From Verrucomicrobiota bacterium (GTDB lineage Bacteria > Verrucomicrobiota > Verrucomicrobiia > Limisphaerales > AV2), in contig QHOP01000043.1 of NCBI GenBank assembly GCA_003219345.1, forward strand, positions 1-13,110: 13,110 bases of DNA, in the 5' to 3' direction. The translations under genes were made by a program, and so were the position numbers. Shown here one piece after another: positions 1 to 7,757 of this stretch; positions within the stretch are counted from its first letter, which is position 1; every line of letters starts with the position of its first letter. Below the pieces are notes generated by a model. That model was not told the origin of the DNA. It was given only the letters and a program-made list of their open reading frames with translations, and ran no database searches.

Positions 1-107
1 CCTCCCTGACACTTTTCACATAATCTTTGTCGTCAAAGAAAAAGTTTGCTCCGGTGTGCAAGCGGGTTACAAAATTGGAAATCAGCTTTTCCACTTTGCC
101 AAGCACT

Positions 108-2561
108 ATGCCTATGCAAACCGACCATGCATTTTCTCAACGCCGCCGATTCTCCCAATGCCTCGCGCTGCTTGCCTTCCGTCACCTGCTCTTGTCCGTG
201 TGCCTGCTGACTCTGGGCCGCGGCGCTGCCATTGCCCAGAGCACCTTTATCGCCTACGCTGTCCCGACAAACACGCCCGGCAACCAAACTGGTCTCAATG
301 CCGAGCCCATCGGGATGGACTTCGACGTGGCCAACGAGATCATCGTCACGCGGCTGGGCGTGTTCGACGCCGGTTCGGACGGCTTCGCCGAGGGGACTGT
401 TCTAACAGCCCGGTTGTGGGACCGGTCCCAGGACCCACCCGTACAACTCGTTTCGATCGATTTTCCCGCGAACAACCCCGGCGAGCTTGTTGGCGGGAGT
501 CGATTCAAGCCGCTGAACACGCCGATCCACCTGGTTGCCGGATTTCAAGGAACCATTTCAGCAGACGGTTGGACCGATGCCGATACCATCAACAATTCAT
601 TCGGGAACGTCGCAAACGTCGTTTGGACCTTGAATGATGGCAACGGATCAATCCTGTTCGTTGGATCGAGCCGATTCGGAGGAGCACCGGGCGATTATCC
701 GGGGACGGCAGACAGCGGACCGGCCGCACGCTTCGCGTCGGCCACCTTCGAGTATCAAACCACACCGCCTGTTTTGCCGGGAAAACCGAATGTTTCGGTC
801 CGTAGCGGAGATAAGCAGGTTGTTTTGTCCTGGCCGGCAGTTACCGTTCCCGCTCCTGCCGCCAAATACCGCGTCAATCGCGGCGGCGCGGCGGCGGGAC
901 CATTCACGCAAGTCGCCGAAATTACGGAGAACACCTATACCGACACGAATGTGATAAATGGAACAACTTACTTTTACACTGTCGAAGGCATTACCGCGGG
1001 CGATAAAATTGGGCCTCCCTCAGATGCGAAGGCCGGGACACCTTATGTGCTGGCCGCCAATCATGTCATCGCCTACTTCACCCCGGGCAATACTGTCGGC
1101 AACCAGGGATTTGGAGGTTCGCTTGGGTTTGATTTCGATGTCCAGAACCCGATCAATGTGACTCGCCTCGGGGTGTTCGACAGCAAATCCGACGGACTCA
1201 AACTGCCGCTGACTGCGCGCATTTACAATCGTGATACCCAGGAGGAACTTGTCGTAGCATCCTTTACTCCGGACGATTCGGGCGTGTTGATTGAAGGGAT
1301 GCGCTTTCGGGATGTTTCGCCGCCTGTACATCTTGATATCGGTTTCCACGGAGTGATCGAGGCCGATGGTTATGGCCCTGAGGAGCCTGAACTCAATTCG
1401 GGCGGTGATCCGCAGGCCATCGTCTGGACTCTGAACGACGGCAATGGCTCCCTCCAATTTGTGGGAAGCAGTCGCAACGCGGCTTTTCCCGGCACTTTCC
1501 CCGATACGCTTGATGCGGGTCCGGCAGCGCGCTATGCGGCGGGCACATTCGAGTTTGAAACGCTGCCGCCTGAGGTTCCAGGCAGGCCTCAGGTTTCTGT
1601 CGTTCAGCCGTTTGAGGATGGCAAAGTCACGCTGAATTGGCCGGCTATCACGAATCCGTTGCCTGCCGCCAAATACGAAGTGGAGCGCACCGGGCCTGAC
1701 GGCCAGGCTGCAAAAATCGGTGAGACAATCGATTTAACGTATCTCGACACCACAGTGAAGAATGGGAGCAATTATTGTTACCGAGTTCGTGCCGTGGCCG
1801 CTGGCGGTCAGCTCAGTCAGTATTCGTCCCAAGTATGCGCCACGCCCAATCCGCGAATGGCGGGCGTCGCCTATATCGTTCCGGCTGGCCTGGCGGGTAA
1901 TCAGGCCCTCGCTGGTGGCGCGGTCGGAATGGACTTCGATGTGGCCCGCCCGATCAAAGTCACCAAGCTTGGCGTTTTTGATGATAGCAGCGACGGTCTC
2001 ACCATGACGCTTAGCGCGGTGCTCTACGATCGGGCGGCGCGGAAACCGTTGGCAACCCTCGACTTCACCACCGTCAATCAGGGCGAACTGGTCGATGGCA
2101 GCCGCGTCCTGCCGCTCGGCGAACCGCTGGTACTCGACGATGGTTTCCAGGGGAGTATTGTGATCTGGTATTCCAACGGCACCACTGAGCGGCTCTTTAA
2201 CACGTTTGGCAACCCAGACCCGGCCATCGCCGACCTGCGAGTCTTCGATGGCGGCTCGCTCCTCTTCGTCGGCGCCGGCCGTTACGGCTCCGCCGGGCAG
2301 TTCCCAGGGACGGTCGATGGCGGTCCAGTCAACCGTTACGCGGGCGCAACGTTCGCGTTCGAGCCTGTCACAGTGGTCGAACGGCCCGTAATCCAATTTC
2401 TCCGGAACGGGGACAAACTGAAGCTGACCTGGACCGGCGGGGGAGTCCTGGAAACGGTGGGAGTTTTGGGTGGAACGTGGCAAAACGTTGCCGGCGCGGC
2501 GTCCGGCGTCGAGCTCGCCATCAGTTCAGGCGGCTCCGCCTTTTTCCGCATACACCAGTAG
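108..2561 (+). CDS. Secreted three-repeat beta-sandwich protein with two fibronectin type III-like domains
   Basis: Large exported protein of unknown function, 817 aa from the ATG at 108. A signal peptide is visible: RRR near residue 12, a hydrophobic stretch at about 17-36, and a likely cut after GAAIA (residue 43). Three homologous modules of about 170 residues follow (about 46-219, 319-485, 586-752). Each has a GMDFDV or GFDFDV motif, then (T/V)(R/K)LGVFD, a GF(Q/H)G motif and a closing FVG(S/A)...PGT...GP..R(Y/F)A motif; they recall DUF4082-like beta-sandwich domains, which I cannot confirm. Modules 1 and 2 are each followed by an FnIII-like domain (about 225-313 and 492-580). The last 60 residues (LTWTGGG...FFRIHQ) resemble the short tail of many Verrucomicrobiota secreted proteins. 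An in-frame TTG at 27 would bury the signal peptide behind 27 extra residues, so I prefer 108 (or the ATG at 114). No clear Shine-Dalgarno precedes either. The prepilin-like gene starts 13 bases downstream, so the two are probably co-transcribed. Confidence 0.82.
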   Translation: MPMQTDHAFSQRRRFSQCLALLAFRHLLLSVCLLTLGRGAAIAQSTFIAYAVPTNTPGNQTGLNAEPIGMDFDVANEIIVTRLGVFDAGSDGFAEGTVLTARLWDRSQDPPVQLVSIDFPANNPGELVGGSRFKPLNTPIHLVAGFQGTISADGWTDADTINNSFGNVANVVWTLNDGNGSILFVGSSRFGGAPGDYPGTADSGPAARFASATFEYQTTPPVLPGKPNVSVRSGDKQVVLSWPAVTVPAPAAKYRVNRGGAAAGPFTQVAEITENTYTDTNVINGTTYFYTVEGITAGDKIGPPSDAKAGTPYVLAANHVIAYFTPGNTVGNQGFGGSLGFDFDVQNPINVTRLGVFDSKSDGLKLPLTARIYNRDTQEELVVASFTPDDSGVLIEGMRFRDVSPPVHLDIGFHGVIEADGYGPEEPELNSGGDPQAIVWTLNDGNGSLQFVGSSRNAAFPGTFPDTLDAGPAARYAAGTFEFETLPPEVPGRPQVSVVQPFEDGKVTLNWPAITNPLPAAKYEVERTGPDGQAAKIGETIDLTYLDTTVKNGSNYCYRVRAVAAGGQLSQYSSQVCATPNPRMAGVAYIVPAGLAGNQALAGGAVGMDFDVARPIKVTKLGVFDDSSDGLTMTLSAVLYDRAARKPLATLDFTTVNQGELVDGSRVLPLGEPLVLDDGFQGSIVIWYSNGTTERLFNTFGNPDPAIADLRVFDGGSLLFVGAGRYGSAGQFPGTVDGGPVNRYAGATFAFEPVTVVERPVIQFLRNGDKLKLTWTGGGVLETVGVLGGTWQNVAGAASGVELAISSGGSAFFRIHQ

Positions 2562-2574
2562 GATCGGAACCAAC

Positions 2575-3315
2575 ATGAAACCTGCTTCGGCTTCTCAAGC
2601 GCGCGCCGCAGCAGGGTGGCGTCGCGGCAGCGCTTTCACCTTAATCGAGCTATTGGTGGTGATTGCGATCATCGCTATTCTCGCAGGAATGCTGCTCCCG
2701 GCACTGGCCGGAGCGAAATCAAAGTCCTATCAGGCTTATTGTCTCAATAATGAACGGCAGATCGGTCTGGCTATTGCCATGTATGCCTCCGATTACAATG
2801 ACCGCTTTCCCCTCTGCAAAAACTGGGGGCGGGCCTGGGGAAATGCCGTGGCGATCAGGAAAGACGATATGTGGATGCCGGAGCTGCTCGAGCCGTACCT
2901 CATCAAAAATTACGCCCGACCGACAAACTACACCGCCAAAACTGTCAGGGAACCTCCCCGAAGCACGTTTACTTGTCCTTCAGGAATTCGGACTTGGGAG
3001 CCCGACGCGGGCTGGACCGGGCAGTTCGCCATAATGAATGATCATGTCAGTTACGTTTGGATGCACGTTTACTGGCGGACAAATGGGACCCACGAACTCA
3101 ACAAGCCGGTAAGCGGCAGGCCAACGGGACAGGTAGTGAATTCCTCGCGCGCTGTTCTCGTCTGGGACATGCCGTACTGGCGGCGCGAACACTCTGCGCA
3201 TCCCAAGGGCATCAACCTCCTTTTCGCCGATGCGCATTCCGGTTTTAATGCGCTCGATCCAAAGGAATACGATTGGTACTTCAACCACAGCCGGCAGGGT
3301 TGGGATGAGCCTTAG
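2575..3315 (+). CDS. Prepilin-type N-terminal methylation/cleavage protein (type II secretion or type IV pilus pseudopilin-like)
   Basis: 246-aa protein with a class III (prepilin) leader: a 20-residue basic N-terminus ending RRGSA, then FTLIELLVV with the invariant Glu at +5 (residue 25) and a hydrophobic helix to about residue 44. Prepilin peptidase would be expected to cut between A20 and F21 and methylate F21; Ala replaces the usual Gly at -1. The segment after the helix (LNNERQIGLAIAMYASDYND) is typical of the large pseudopilin-like families of Verrucomicrobiota and Planctomycetota. Near the C-terminus H209 is followed nine residues later by D219-A220, a variant of the H-X9-DG processing-associated motif in which Ala replaces Gly. 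The ATG at 2575 is chosen because it puts the leader at the right length; AGGA at 2560 is a weak ribosome site. It follows the secreted protein by 13 bases, and its 3' end faces the C39-like gene with only 5 bases between stop codons. The substrate or pilus it serves is unknown. Confidence 0.88.
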   Translation: MKPASASQARAAAGWRRGSAFTLIELLVVIAIIAILAGMLLPALAGAKSKSYQAYCLNNERQIGLAIAMYASDYNDRFPLCKNWGRAWGNAVAIRKDDMWMPELLEPYLIKNYARPTNYTAKTVREPPRSTFTCPSGIRTWEPDAGWTGQFAIMNDHVSYVWMHVYWRTNGTHELNKPVSGRPTGQVVNSSRAVLVWDMPYWRREHSAHPKGINLLFADAHSGFNALDPKEYDWYFNHSRQGWDEP

Positions 3316-3320
3316 TGGTC

Positions 3321-4436
3321 TCATTCATATTCTGTCTCGCAAGAGTCCCAATGCCCAAACCGGTCGTCAGGAATGTTCGCGCCTTGCGGATAGATCAAAT
3401 AAACCGTGTTCTGCGAGCGCGCCCAGGCTTTCACAAGATTTTCCCGCGGATAAACGCTCCGGATTTGCTGCCGCTTTCCAGGATCGTTGACGATGACGTC
3501 GCCCTTTTCGGTGAAACCAACACAGACCACGAGGTGGCCGTCCGGGCCTTCGCGCGGGGGCACGCCCTTCAACACCGTGTTGGCGACCGACACGGCGACC
3601 GGGATGCCGCTGGCAATCCAATCCTCCAACTCCGACACATCGCTGAAGCGGCTGACGTAAGCGCGCATCCCCGAAAAGGAGCCGGCGTAAGCCATGTTGA
3701 ACGGCCAGTTGCCTGTGCCGGGCCAGTTCGGGTCGAAGACCTCTTTGGCCACTTCGGGCACGGCCTGATTCAGGTCCGGGCGGTTTGATTTGTTCGCCCA
3801 GTACGCCAGCATCATCGATGTGCTCGCGGGACTGCACCAGGACTGTTCGCCTTCGGGAAAGTCCAGTTGCGACCGTTCCGGCACGGCAATGGACTTTCCC
3901 CACGCCGTGCGGTTTGGCGGCAGCACGGGCGCCTCGTACTTCTTGTCCGCGAAGGAAAGCCCCAGGAATTGCAACGGCGGCGGCGGAACGTTTCCGGCGC
4001 CGCTCAAAATCAGTCTTATCCGGACACGGTCGCACGGCGCTTTCAGCGCCAGCGTGTCGGTCAAAACTTCGGCGTCGTTGTCTTTTTGATCTTTAACGCT
4101 CATGCGGCGACGATCTGCCGCGGCGCCCGACCAGATTCCCATTGTGTAGAATTGGGTCGAATGCGCAGGATAAATCGCGCGCGTCTCGATTTTGAGGACG
4201 ACCCCTTTGGGCAGGTCTGCGTTCCAAGAGACGACCAATTCATCCCACTTGATTTGGGTCACAATTTCCGGTGAAACAAGCGCGCTCTCGTCCGGCGACT
4301 CTCCTCTGCCTTTTGTGAATTCGGAGAAGTTGGTTAAGCCGATGAATTGACGTCCATAATGCGGCGCGCCGGCCAACGTCAGCCGCGACCAAAGGAATAG
4401 GAAGATGAATAACGAAAAGGAGAAGTTGAGTGCCAT
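3321..4436 (-). CDS. Secreted C39-like (papain-fold) cysteine peptidase
   Basis: 371-aa exported protein. The start at 4436 puts a signal peptide (MALNFSFSLFIFLFLW...LAGA) at the N-terminus; the frame stays open further upstream but only as a shadow inside the rhomboid gene. Residues about 25-170 form a beta-rich accessory region with LVVSWNADLPKG, similar to the N-terminal region of some proteins annotated as peptidase C39 family. Residues about 180-350 carry the peptidase: Q190 and then GEQSWCSPAS with the candidate nucleophile C201, the candidate base H301 in GPDGHLVVCVGF, and D318 in VNDPG. This matches Peptidase_C39_2-type proteins (PF13529) rather than the ABC-transporter-linked bacteriocin peptidases, since no transporter domain is present. 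It lies 29 bases after the rhomboid protease gene and is probably co-transcribed with it. Substrate unknown; action outside the inner membrane is inferred from the signal peptide. Confidence 0.82.
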   Translation of the reverse strand: MALNFSFSLFIFLFLWSRLTLAGAPHYGRQFIGLTNFSEFTKGRGESPDESALVSPEIVTQIKWDELVVSWNADLPKGVVLKIETRAIYPAHSTQFYTMGIWSGAAADRRRMSVKDQKDNDAEVLTDTLALKAPCDRVRIRLILSGAGNVPPPPLQFLGLSFADKKYEAPVLPPNRTAWGKSIAVPERSQLDFPEGEQSWCSPASTSMMLAYWANKSNRPDLNQAVPEVAKEVFDPNWPGTGNWPFNMAYAGSFSGMRAYVSRFSDVSELEDWIASGIPVAVSVANTVLKGVPPREGPDGHLVVCVGFTEKGDVIVNDPGKRQQIRSVYPRENLVKAWARSQNTVYLIYPQGANIPDDRFGHWDSCETEYE

Positions 4437-4465
4437 ATTCACAACAAAGGGGCGGCCGCCGAACC

Positions 4466-5359
4466 TCACCGTGGCGGCGGAACGTGCAGCAAGGCGAGCA
4501 TCCAGGTCAACGCCACCAGAGCCGCCAAAAGCGCTCCGCAAACGGCGTTGGCAGCCGGGCCCAACAGTTTTTTCTGCGGGATCAATGTCATCGCAGCGCC
4601 GAGAATCAGCCCGCAACTAAAACCGCCAAGATGAGCGACGACGTCGCTGGCCGGGTCGAGCCCCAGCAGTGTAAACAGCATGACTCCACCGAAAATGCCG
4701 CCGATGATGTATCGCCAGGACCTGGTGTTGCTGAGCCGGAGAGAAAGCGATTGAATGGTCAGAAGGCCGAGTCCGCCCATGACCATGCCGGAAGCACCGA
4801 GGGCAGGACCCAGGTGTGTGTGGAAAAGCAGACCGGCAACATTTCCTCCAACCCCGGCCAGATAGGCCGCCAACAATGCGCAGGTGGGACCGTAACGGCC
4901 CATCGCCATTCCCAGCACCGGAAATCCAATGGCCACGTTCGCCATGAGGTGGGCCAGGTCGAAATGGAGCATCGTCGCCGTAAAAAGCCGCCACCATGCC
5001 CCGCTTGCCACAGCGCTTCCTTCCATGACGCCGACGAACTTCAAGTGCGATCCAGAAACGGCGTTCAACCAATGAAATAACGCGAGCAACAGGCACCACG
5101 CGACTGCGCCCCAGTGGAAGGTAACTTGCGGCCAGGACATTTCTTGCCGCCAGTGCCAGCCACGGTTTTCGACTTGATACTGGCGTAACGTAGCCAGCGC
5201 GCGGGAGTGGTCCTGGGGTTCGACCAAAAGCGTCCAACCGCTTTCGGATTGCGCAACGACGGACTCGATTCCCTGGCTGAGCAGCACCAGACTCCAGTCC
5301 ATGGCCTGCTGGCGATGGCGCGCCCGGACGACCAGCGGGGTGGATTCCGCGCTTGTCAT
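4466..5359 (-). CDS. Rhomboid-family intramembrane serine protease
   Basis: 297-aa membrane protein. Rhomboids cleave transmembrane segments of other proteins within the membrane using a Ser-His dyad. Visible hallmarks: a first hydrophobic segment at about 84-99, WWRLFTATMLH at 122-132, the HLMAN motif (H137, N141), the GASG motif with catalytic S190, and VAHLGGFSCG with catalytic H243; further hydrophobic helices lie at about 155-180, 192-202, 217-233, 247-260 and 270-291. The first roughly 75 residues are soluble and resemble the small DUF2007-like domain that sometimes precedes rhomboids: a beta-alpha-beta pattern with LLSQGIESVVAQSESGWTLLVEPQD. The start at 5359 keeps that domain whole; no strong ribosome site is visible. 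It is first in a two-gene minus-strand unit with the C39-like peptidase, and is divergent from the gene at 5619. The specific substrate cannot be told. Confidence 0.93.
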   Translation of the reverse strand: MTSAESTPLVVRARHRQQAMDWSLVLLSQGIESVVAQSESGWTLLVEPQDHSRALATLRQYQVENRGWHWRQEMSWPQVTFHWGAVAWCLLLALFHWLNAVSGSHLKFVGVMEGSAVASGAWWRLFTATMLHFDLAHLMANVAIGFPVLGMAMGRYGPTCALLAAYLAGVGGNVAGLLFHTHLGPALGASGMVMGGLGLLTIQSLSLRLSNTRSWRYIIGGIFGGVMLFTLLGLDPASDVVAHLGGFSCGLILGAAMTLIPQKKLLGPAANAVCGALLAALVALTWMLALLHVPPPR

Positions 5360-5618
5360 GCGAAGCCGATTCTGCTATTTATCTGCAACAACATCTGCTG
5401 TTTTGGATTGAAAATATGCCTTGGCGCGCAATTGGCAATGTCCGATTGGCAACGCCCCTTTATTCTCCCTTCGATCCTCGAACCGCCCGCGCTTCTCATC
5501 CATCGGCTGGAACCGATTATGCTTTGAATTACCGCGACGTGGAAACGCGTCGAAGCTTTTGCCAGGAACGCGTGGTTGGCCGCGTTATAGTGTCTTAAAG
5601 AACGGCGAAGATGCGAGT
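5360..5618. other. Divergent intergenic region
   Basis: This 259-base gap separates the divergently read rhomboid gene and the 243-aa gene, so it should hold both promoters. Visible items are two direct copies of ATTGGCAA at 5431 and 5445, and a good -10 hexamer TATAGT at 5586-5591 lying 28 bases before the ATG at 5619. The best -35-like hexamer, TTGCCA at 5559, is 21 bases away, which is too far for a standard sigma-70 promoter. A reading frame from 5421 runs in frame into the downstream gene, but it shows no recognisable protein features before 5619. Confidence 0.35.
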
Positions 5619-6350
5619 ATGAATGTGATTCAACCCAACTGCCGGATTCAGTTCACGGCCGAAGATGTTGAATTCATCGTGTCGGTGCTCGGCCCCGGGC
5701 GTGGCTCGGCCGAGACGCTGATCAAATTGCTGGCCGATGAAGACACGCGCGACCTGATTTTGGACGATGAAGCTTTGTTCCGCGCCTTGCTGGAGCAACG
5801 CGGCTGTTTGCGGGTTTCAACTCACTTTTACTTTTACGTGCTGGTTCGCCATGTGTTCAAACGTTCCGGCATCGAAGACCGTGTCGTGGCGGACTACGTG
5901 GCTGAAGTGCTGGCGGAATATTCGCGCATTGAAAACACGCGCTGCGTCGTGCCAGGCAGGCCCGAACCTCTGGACTACTTTTTTGAAATGTTGACGGCGC
6001 TGCAGACGGCGGACGACCCCACCAGCTTCTACATTCGAACCCACGTCGGAAACCATTCGCTCTTTCTTTCCGGAGTTTTTCCGGAACGCATACGTTACCG
6101 GGCGGAACACCAGGGCGCGCCGGACCTGAAATATTACGAAGCACTGGGCCGTGCCAACTATCGCGTGGCCGGTGACCATCGGCTCGCTCGCAAATACGAT
6201 TTGGCGGCCGTCTTCAACACGCTCGCCGAGCGCTTCAAAGCGACGCGATTGGCGTTGAACGAACTCACCGACCGGCTGCTTTCATTGGGGGACTCGAACC
6301 TGTCGGTCGATGCGCTTCTTCAACAGATTAAGACGGCGGGTCTCGAATAG
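5619..6350 (+). CDS. Conserved-looking protein of unknown function
   Basis: 243-aa protein that I do not recognise. It has no signal peptide and no membrane segment, so it is probably cytoplasmic. Composition and hydrophobic spacing suggest a mostly helical protein. Noticeable features: an aromatic-rich patch THFYFYVLVRHVF at 68-80, an acidic helix LLADEDTRDLILDDEALFRALLEQ at about 37-60, the turn FLSGVFPERI at 149-158, KYYEALGRANYRVAG at 171-185, and a charged C-terminal helix RLARKYDLAAVFNTLAERFK. These look like conserved rather than random-frame sequence. The ATG at 5619 is chosen over upstream in-frame codons because the translation before it is low in recognisable structure; a purine-rich GGCGAAG lies about 10 bases upstream. 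It stands alone on the plus strand, divergent from the rhomboid gene and convergent with the HAD phosphatase gene 87 bases away. Context gives no clear function. Confidence 0.72.
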   Translation: MNVIQPNCRIQFTAEDVEFIVSVLGPGRGSAETLIKLLADEDTRDLILDDEALFRALLEQRGCLRVSTHFYFYVLVRHVFKRSGIEDRVVADYVAEVLAEYSRIENTRCVVPGRPEPLDYFFEMLTALQTADDPTSFYIRTHVGNHSLFLSGVFPERIRYRAEHQGAPDLKYYEALGRANYRVAGDHRLARKYDLAAVFNTLAERFKATRLALNELTDRLLSLGDSNLSVDALLQQIKTAGLE

Positions 6351-6437
6351 GACTCGATGCCTTCTCGAACGACGCGTGTCGTCGGCGTTTGGTTCGGCTT
6401 CACGCCCGGCAGCTCCCTTCGTGGATCAAGATAAATC
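6351..6437. other. Convergent gap with a weak hairpin
   Basis: The stop codons of the 243-aa gene and the HAD phosphatase gene face each other across 87 bases. A perfect 5-bp dyad, ACGAC (6369-6373) and GTCGT (6378-6382) around GCGT, could serve as a weak two-way terminator. No T-run of useful length follows on either strand, so the assignment is tentative. Confidence 0.25.
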
Positions 6438-7055
6438 TTAACGGTCAGCCAGCAAGCCGCTTCGGGCGATGATTTCACGCGTTTGTTCTGGCGCGTGGTG
6501 AACGAACGCACGCCACCCTCGCGCCGCTCCCGCAGCCACGTTTTCCGAGCGGTCGTCGAGATAAAGAAGATCGGCCCCGCGGAGGCCGGTCTGTCGCTCG
6601 ACGACTTCGTATAGCCGCGCGTCGGGTTTCATCGCGCCGTGTTCGTAGGACAAAATGTAGTCGTTGAACTGGCTGAAGAACGGAAAGCGGCTGCGAATGT
6701 GGTTGATCGCCAGTTCGTTGGTGTTCGAGAAGATGTAGGTTGGGACGCCACGCTGGCGCAGCTCGGCGTTCAGTTTTACCATCGGCTCGATCATGGTGAA
6801 AATGTCGGCAAAGAATTCGCTGAACTCTTCGATGGTTCCGCGAAATCCGGTAGCCGCTTGCACTTCGGCGAAAAACTGCTCCTGGCTGACTTGTCCGGTC
6901 TCGAACCGAAAGAGCAGGGGGGAATGGTCGATAAATTCCTGCACTGCTCCCGCAGACACTCCGCCGCGCGCCGCGATTCTCCGGCCGGCGATACTGTAAT
7001 CAAAATCCACGAGGACTTTGCCGAGATCGAAAATGACTGCGTTGGGTTTCGTCAT
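6438..7055 (-). CDS. HAD-family phosphatase, YihX-like
   Basis: 205-aa haloacid dehalogenase superfamily hydrolase, probably a cytoplasmic sugar-phosphate or small-metabolite phosphatase. Motif I is VIFDLGKVLVDFD with nucleophile D10; the position two residues on, usually Asp in phosphatases, is Gly12, as in the E. coli YihX-type DLGN motif. Motif II is FSNTN (S110), motif III is the Lys of GAMKPD (K143), and motif IV is LYLDDRSENV (D167, D168). The helical cap lies at about 20-90. Length fits this subfamily, where E. coli YihX acts on glucose-1-phosphate; the substrate here is not inferable. The ATG at 7055 starts only 2 bases after the recR stop, so it is translationally close to recR and almost certainly in the same transcript as dnaX-ybaB-recR. 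The functional link to recombination is probably incidental. Confidence 0.9.
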   Translation of the reverse strand: MTKPNAVIFDLGKVLVDFDYSIAGRRIAARGGVSAGAVQEFIDHSPLLFRFETGQVSQEQFFAEVQAATGFRGTIEEFSEFFADIFTMIEPMVKLNAELRQRGVPTYIFSNTNELAINHIRSRFPFFSQFNDYILSYEHGAMKPDARLYEVVERQTGLRGADLLYLDDRSENVAAGAARGWRAFVHHAPEQTREIIARSGLLADR

Positions 7056-7057
7056 GG

Positions 7058-7660
7058 TTAGTGTATTTCACGCCGGCCTTCGAGCGCCCGGCTCAGCGTG
7101 AGTTCATCGGCAAATTCCAACCCGCTTCCGGCCGGTAGACCGTGAGCGATGCGGGTGGTCTTGACTCCCGTTCCGGCTAATCGCTTGGCCAGATAAAAAC
7201 TGGTGGCATCGCCTTCCACGTCTGTTCCCAGGGCAAAGATGATTTCTTTGATGGTCTCCTTTCTCAGTCGGGTTTCGAGTTCGGCAATCCGCAAATCTTC
7301 CGGCCCGACGCCGTTCAACGAGGAAATTTTACCGGCGAGCACGTGGTATTTGCCGTGATAGCTTCCGGATTTTTCGACGCTGATGATGTCCACCGGTTGT
7401 TCCACCAGACAGATGAGCGAGCCGTCGCGACGCGGGTGTGAGCAGATCGCGCAAGGCTGAACGTCCGTCAACGCGCCGCAGGTCAGGCAGGTCTGAATTC
7501 GTTCGCGAGCCGTGAGAATGGCCCGCGCCAGTTGACGGACCGCCTCGGCTTCCGCCTGCGCCAGATGAAGCGCGATCCGCTCGGCGGAGCGTGGACCGAC
7601 GCCGGGCAATCTGTTCAACGCGCTGATGAGAGAGCTGATGGGTTCGGGAAGCGAGGACAT
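7058..7660 (-). CDS. recR: Recombination mediator protein RecR
   Basis: 200-aa protein of full family length (E. coli RecR is 201 aa). RecR works with RecO (and RecF) to load RecA onto SSB-coated single-stranded DNA during gap repair. The N-terminal helix-hairpin-helix is seen in LNRLPGVGPRSAERIALHL (15-33). The zinc finger has all four cysteines, C58, C61, C70 and C73, in TCLTCG...PCAIC. A Toprim domain follows from about 81 (LICLVEQPVDII) with the conserved YHVLAGKISSLNGVGPEDL at 105-123, and the C-terminal part has ALGTDVEGDATSFYLA and GLPAGSGLEFADELTL. It sits 97 bases after ybaB and 2 bases before the HAD gene, in the common dnaX-ybaB-recR order. Five phased octamers lie in its leader, 8 bases from the ATG. 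Confidence 0.98.
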   Translation of the reverse strand: MSSLPEPISSLISALNRLPGVGPRSAERIALHLAQAEAEAVRQLARAILTARERIQTCLTCGALTDVQPCAICSHPRRDGSLICLVEQPVDIISVEKSGSYHGKYHVLAGKISSLNGVGPEDLRIAELETRLRKETIKEIIFALGTDVEGDATSFYLAKRLAGTGVKTTRIAHGLPAGSGLEFADELTLSRALEGRREIH

Positions 7661-7668
7661 GAGTCGGG

Positions 7669-7708
7669 TTCCACCGTTGAATCGTCAGGCTGTTGAATCG
7701 TTAAATTG
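7669..7708 (-). repeat. Five phased degenerate octamers upstream of recR
   Basis: On the minus strand the bases read as consecutive 8-mers, each starting with C and ending in A: CAATTTAA, CGATTCAA, CAGCCTGA, CGATTCAA, CGGTGGAA. CGATTCAA occurs twice exactly, at 7677-7684 and 7693-7700. The block ends 8 bases before the recR ATG. Similar phased short repeats lie before ybaB and dnaX. Confidence 0.65.
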
Positions 7709-7757
7709 CGTCGTCAGTCGGGGCCATCATGACTGTCCAACGCTTTAACGAAGCGTG

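Noticed and set aside
46..73. Promoter TTGCTC / TACAAA before the secreted protein gene
   Set aside because: The hexamers match only 3 and 4 of 6 consensus bases, which is expected by chance in a stretch of this length.
27..107. TTG start at 27 for the large secreted protein
   Set aside because: It would place 27 residues before a normal signal peptide; the ATG at 108 gives a proper leader.
4437..4616. Longer start for the C39-like peptidase at 4616
   Set aside because: It would overlap the end of the rhomboid gene and bury the signal peptide 60 residues inside the protein.
3315..5237. Several open frames on the strand opposite and in other frames of the C39-like and rhomboid genes
   Set aside because: They are composition-driven shadows with no domain signals, overlapping clearly coding sequence.
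5421..5618. Upstream extension of the 243-aa protein
   Set aside because: The frame is open but the translation has no recognisable features, and a -10-like TATAGT hexamer lies inside it.
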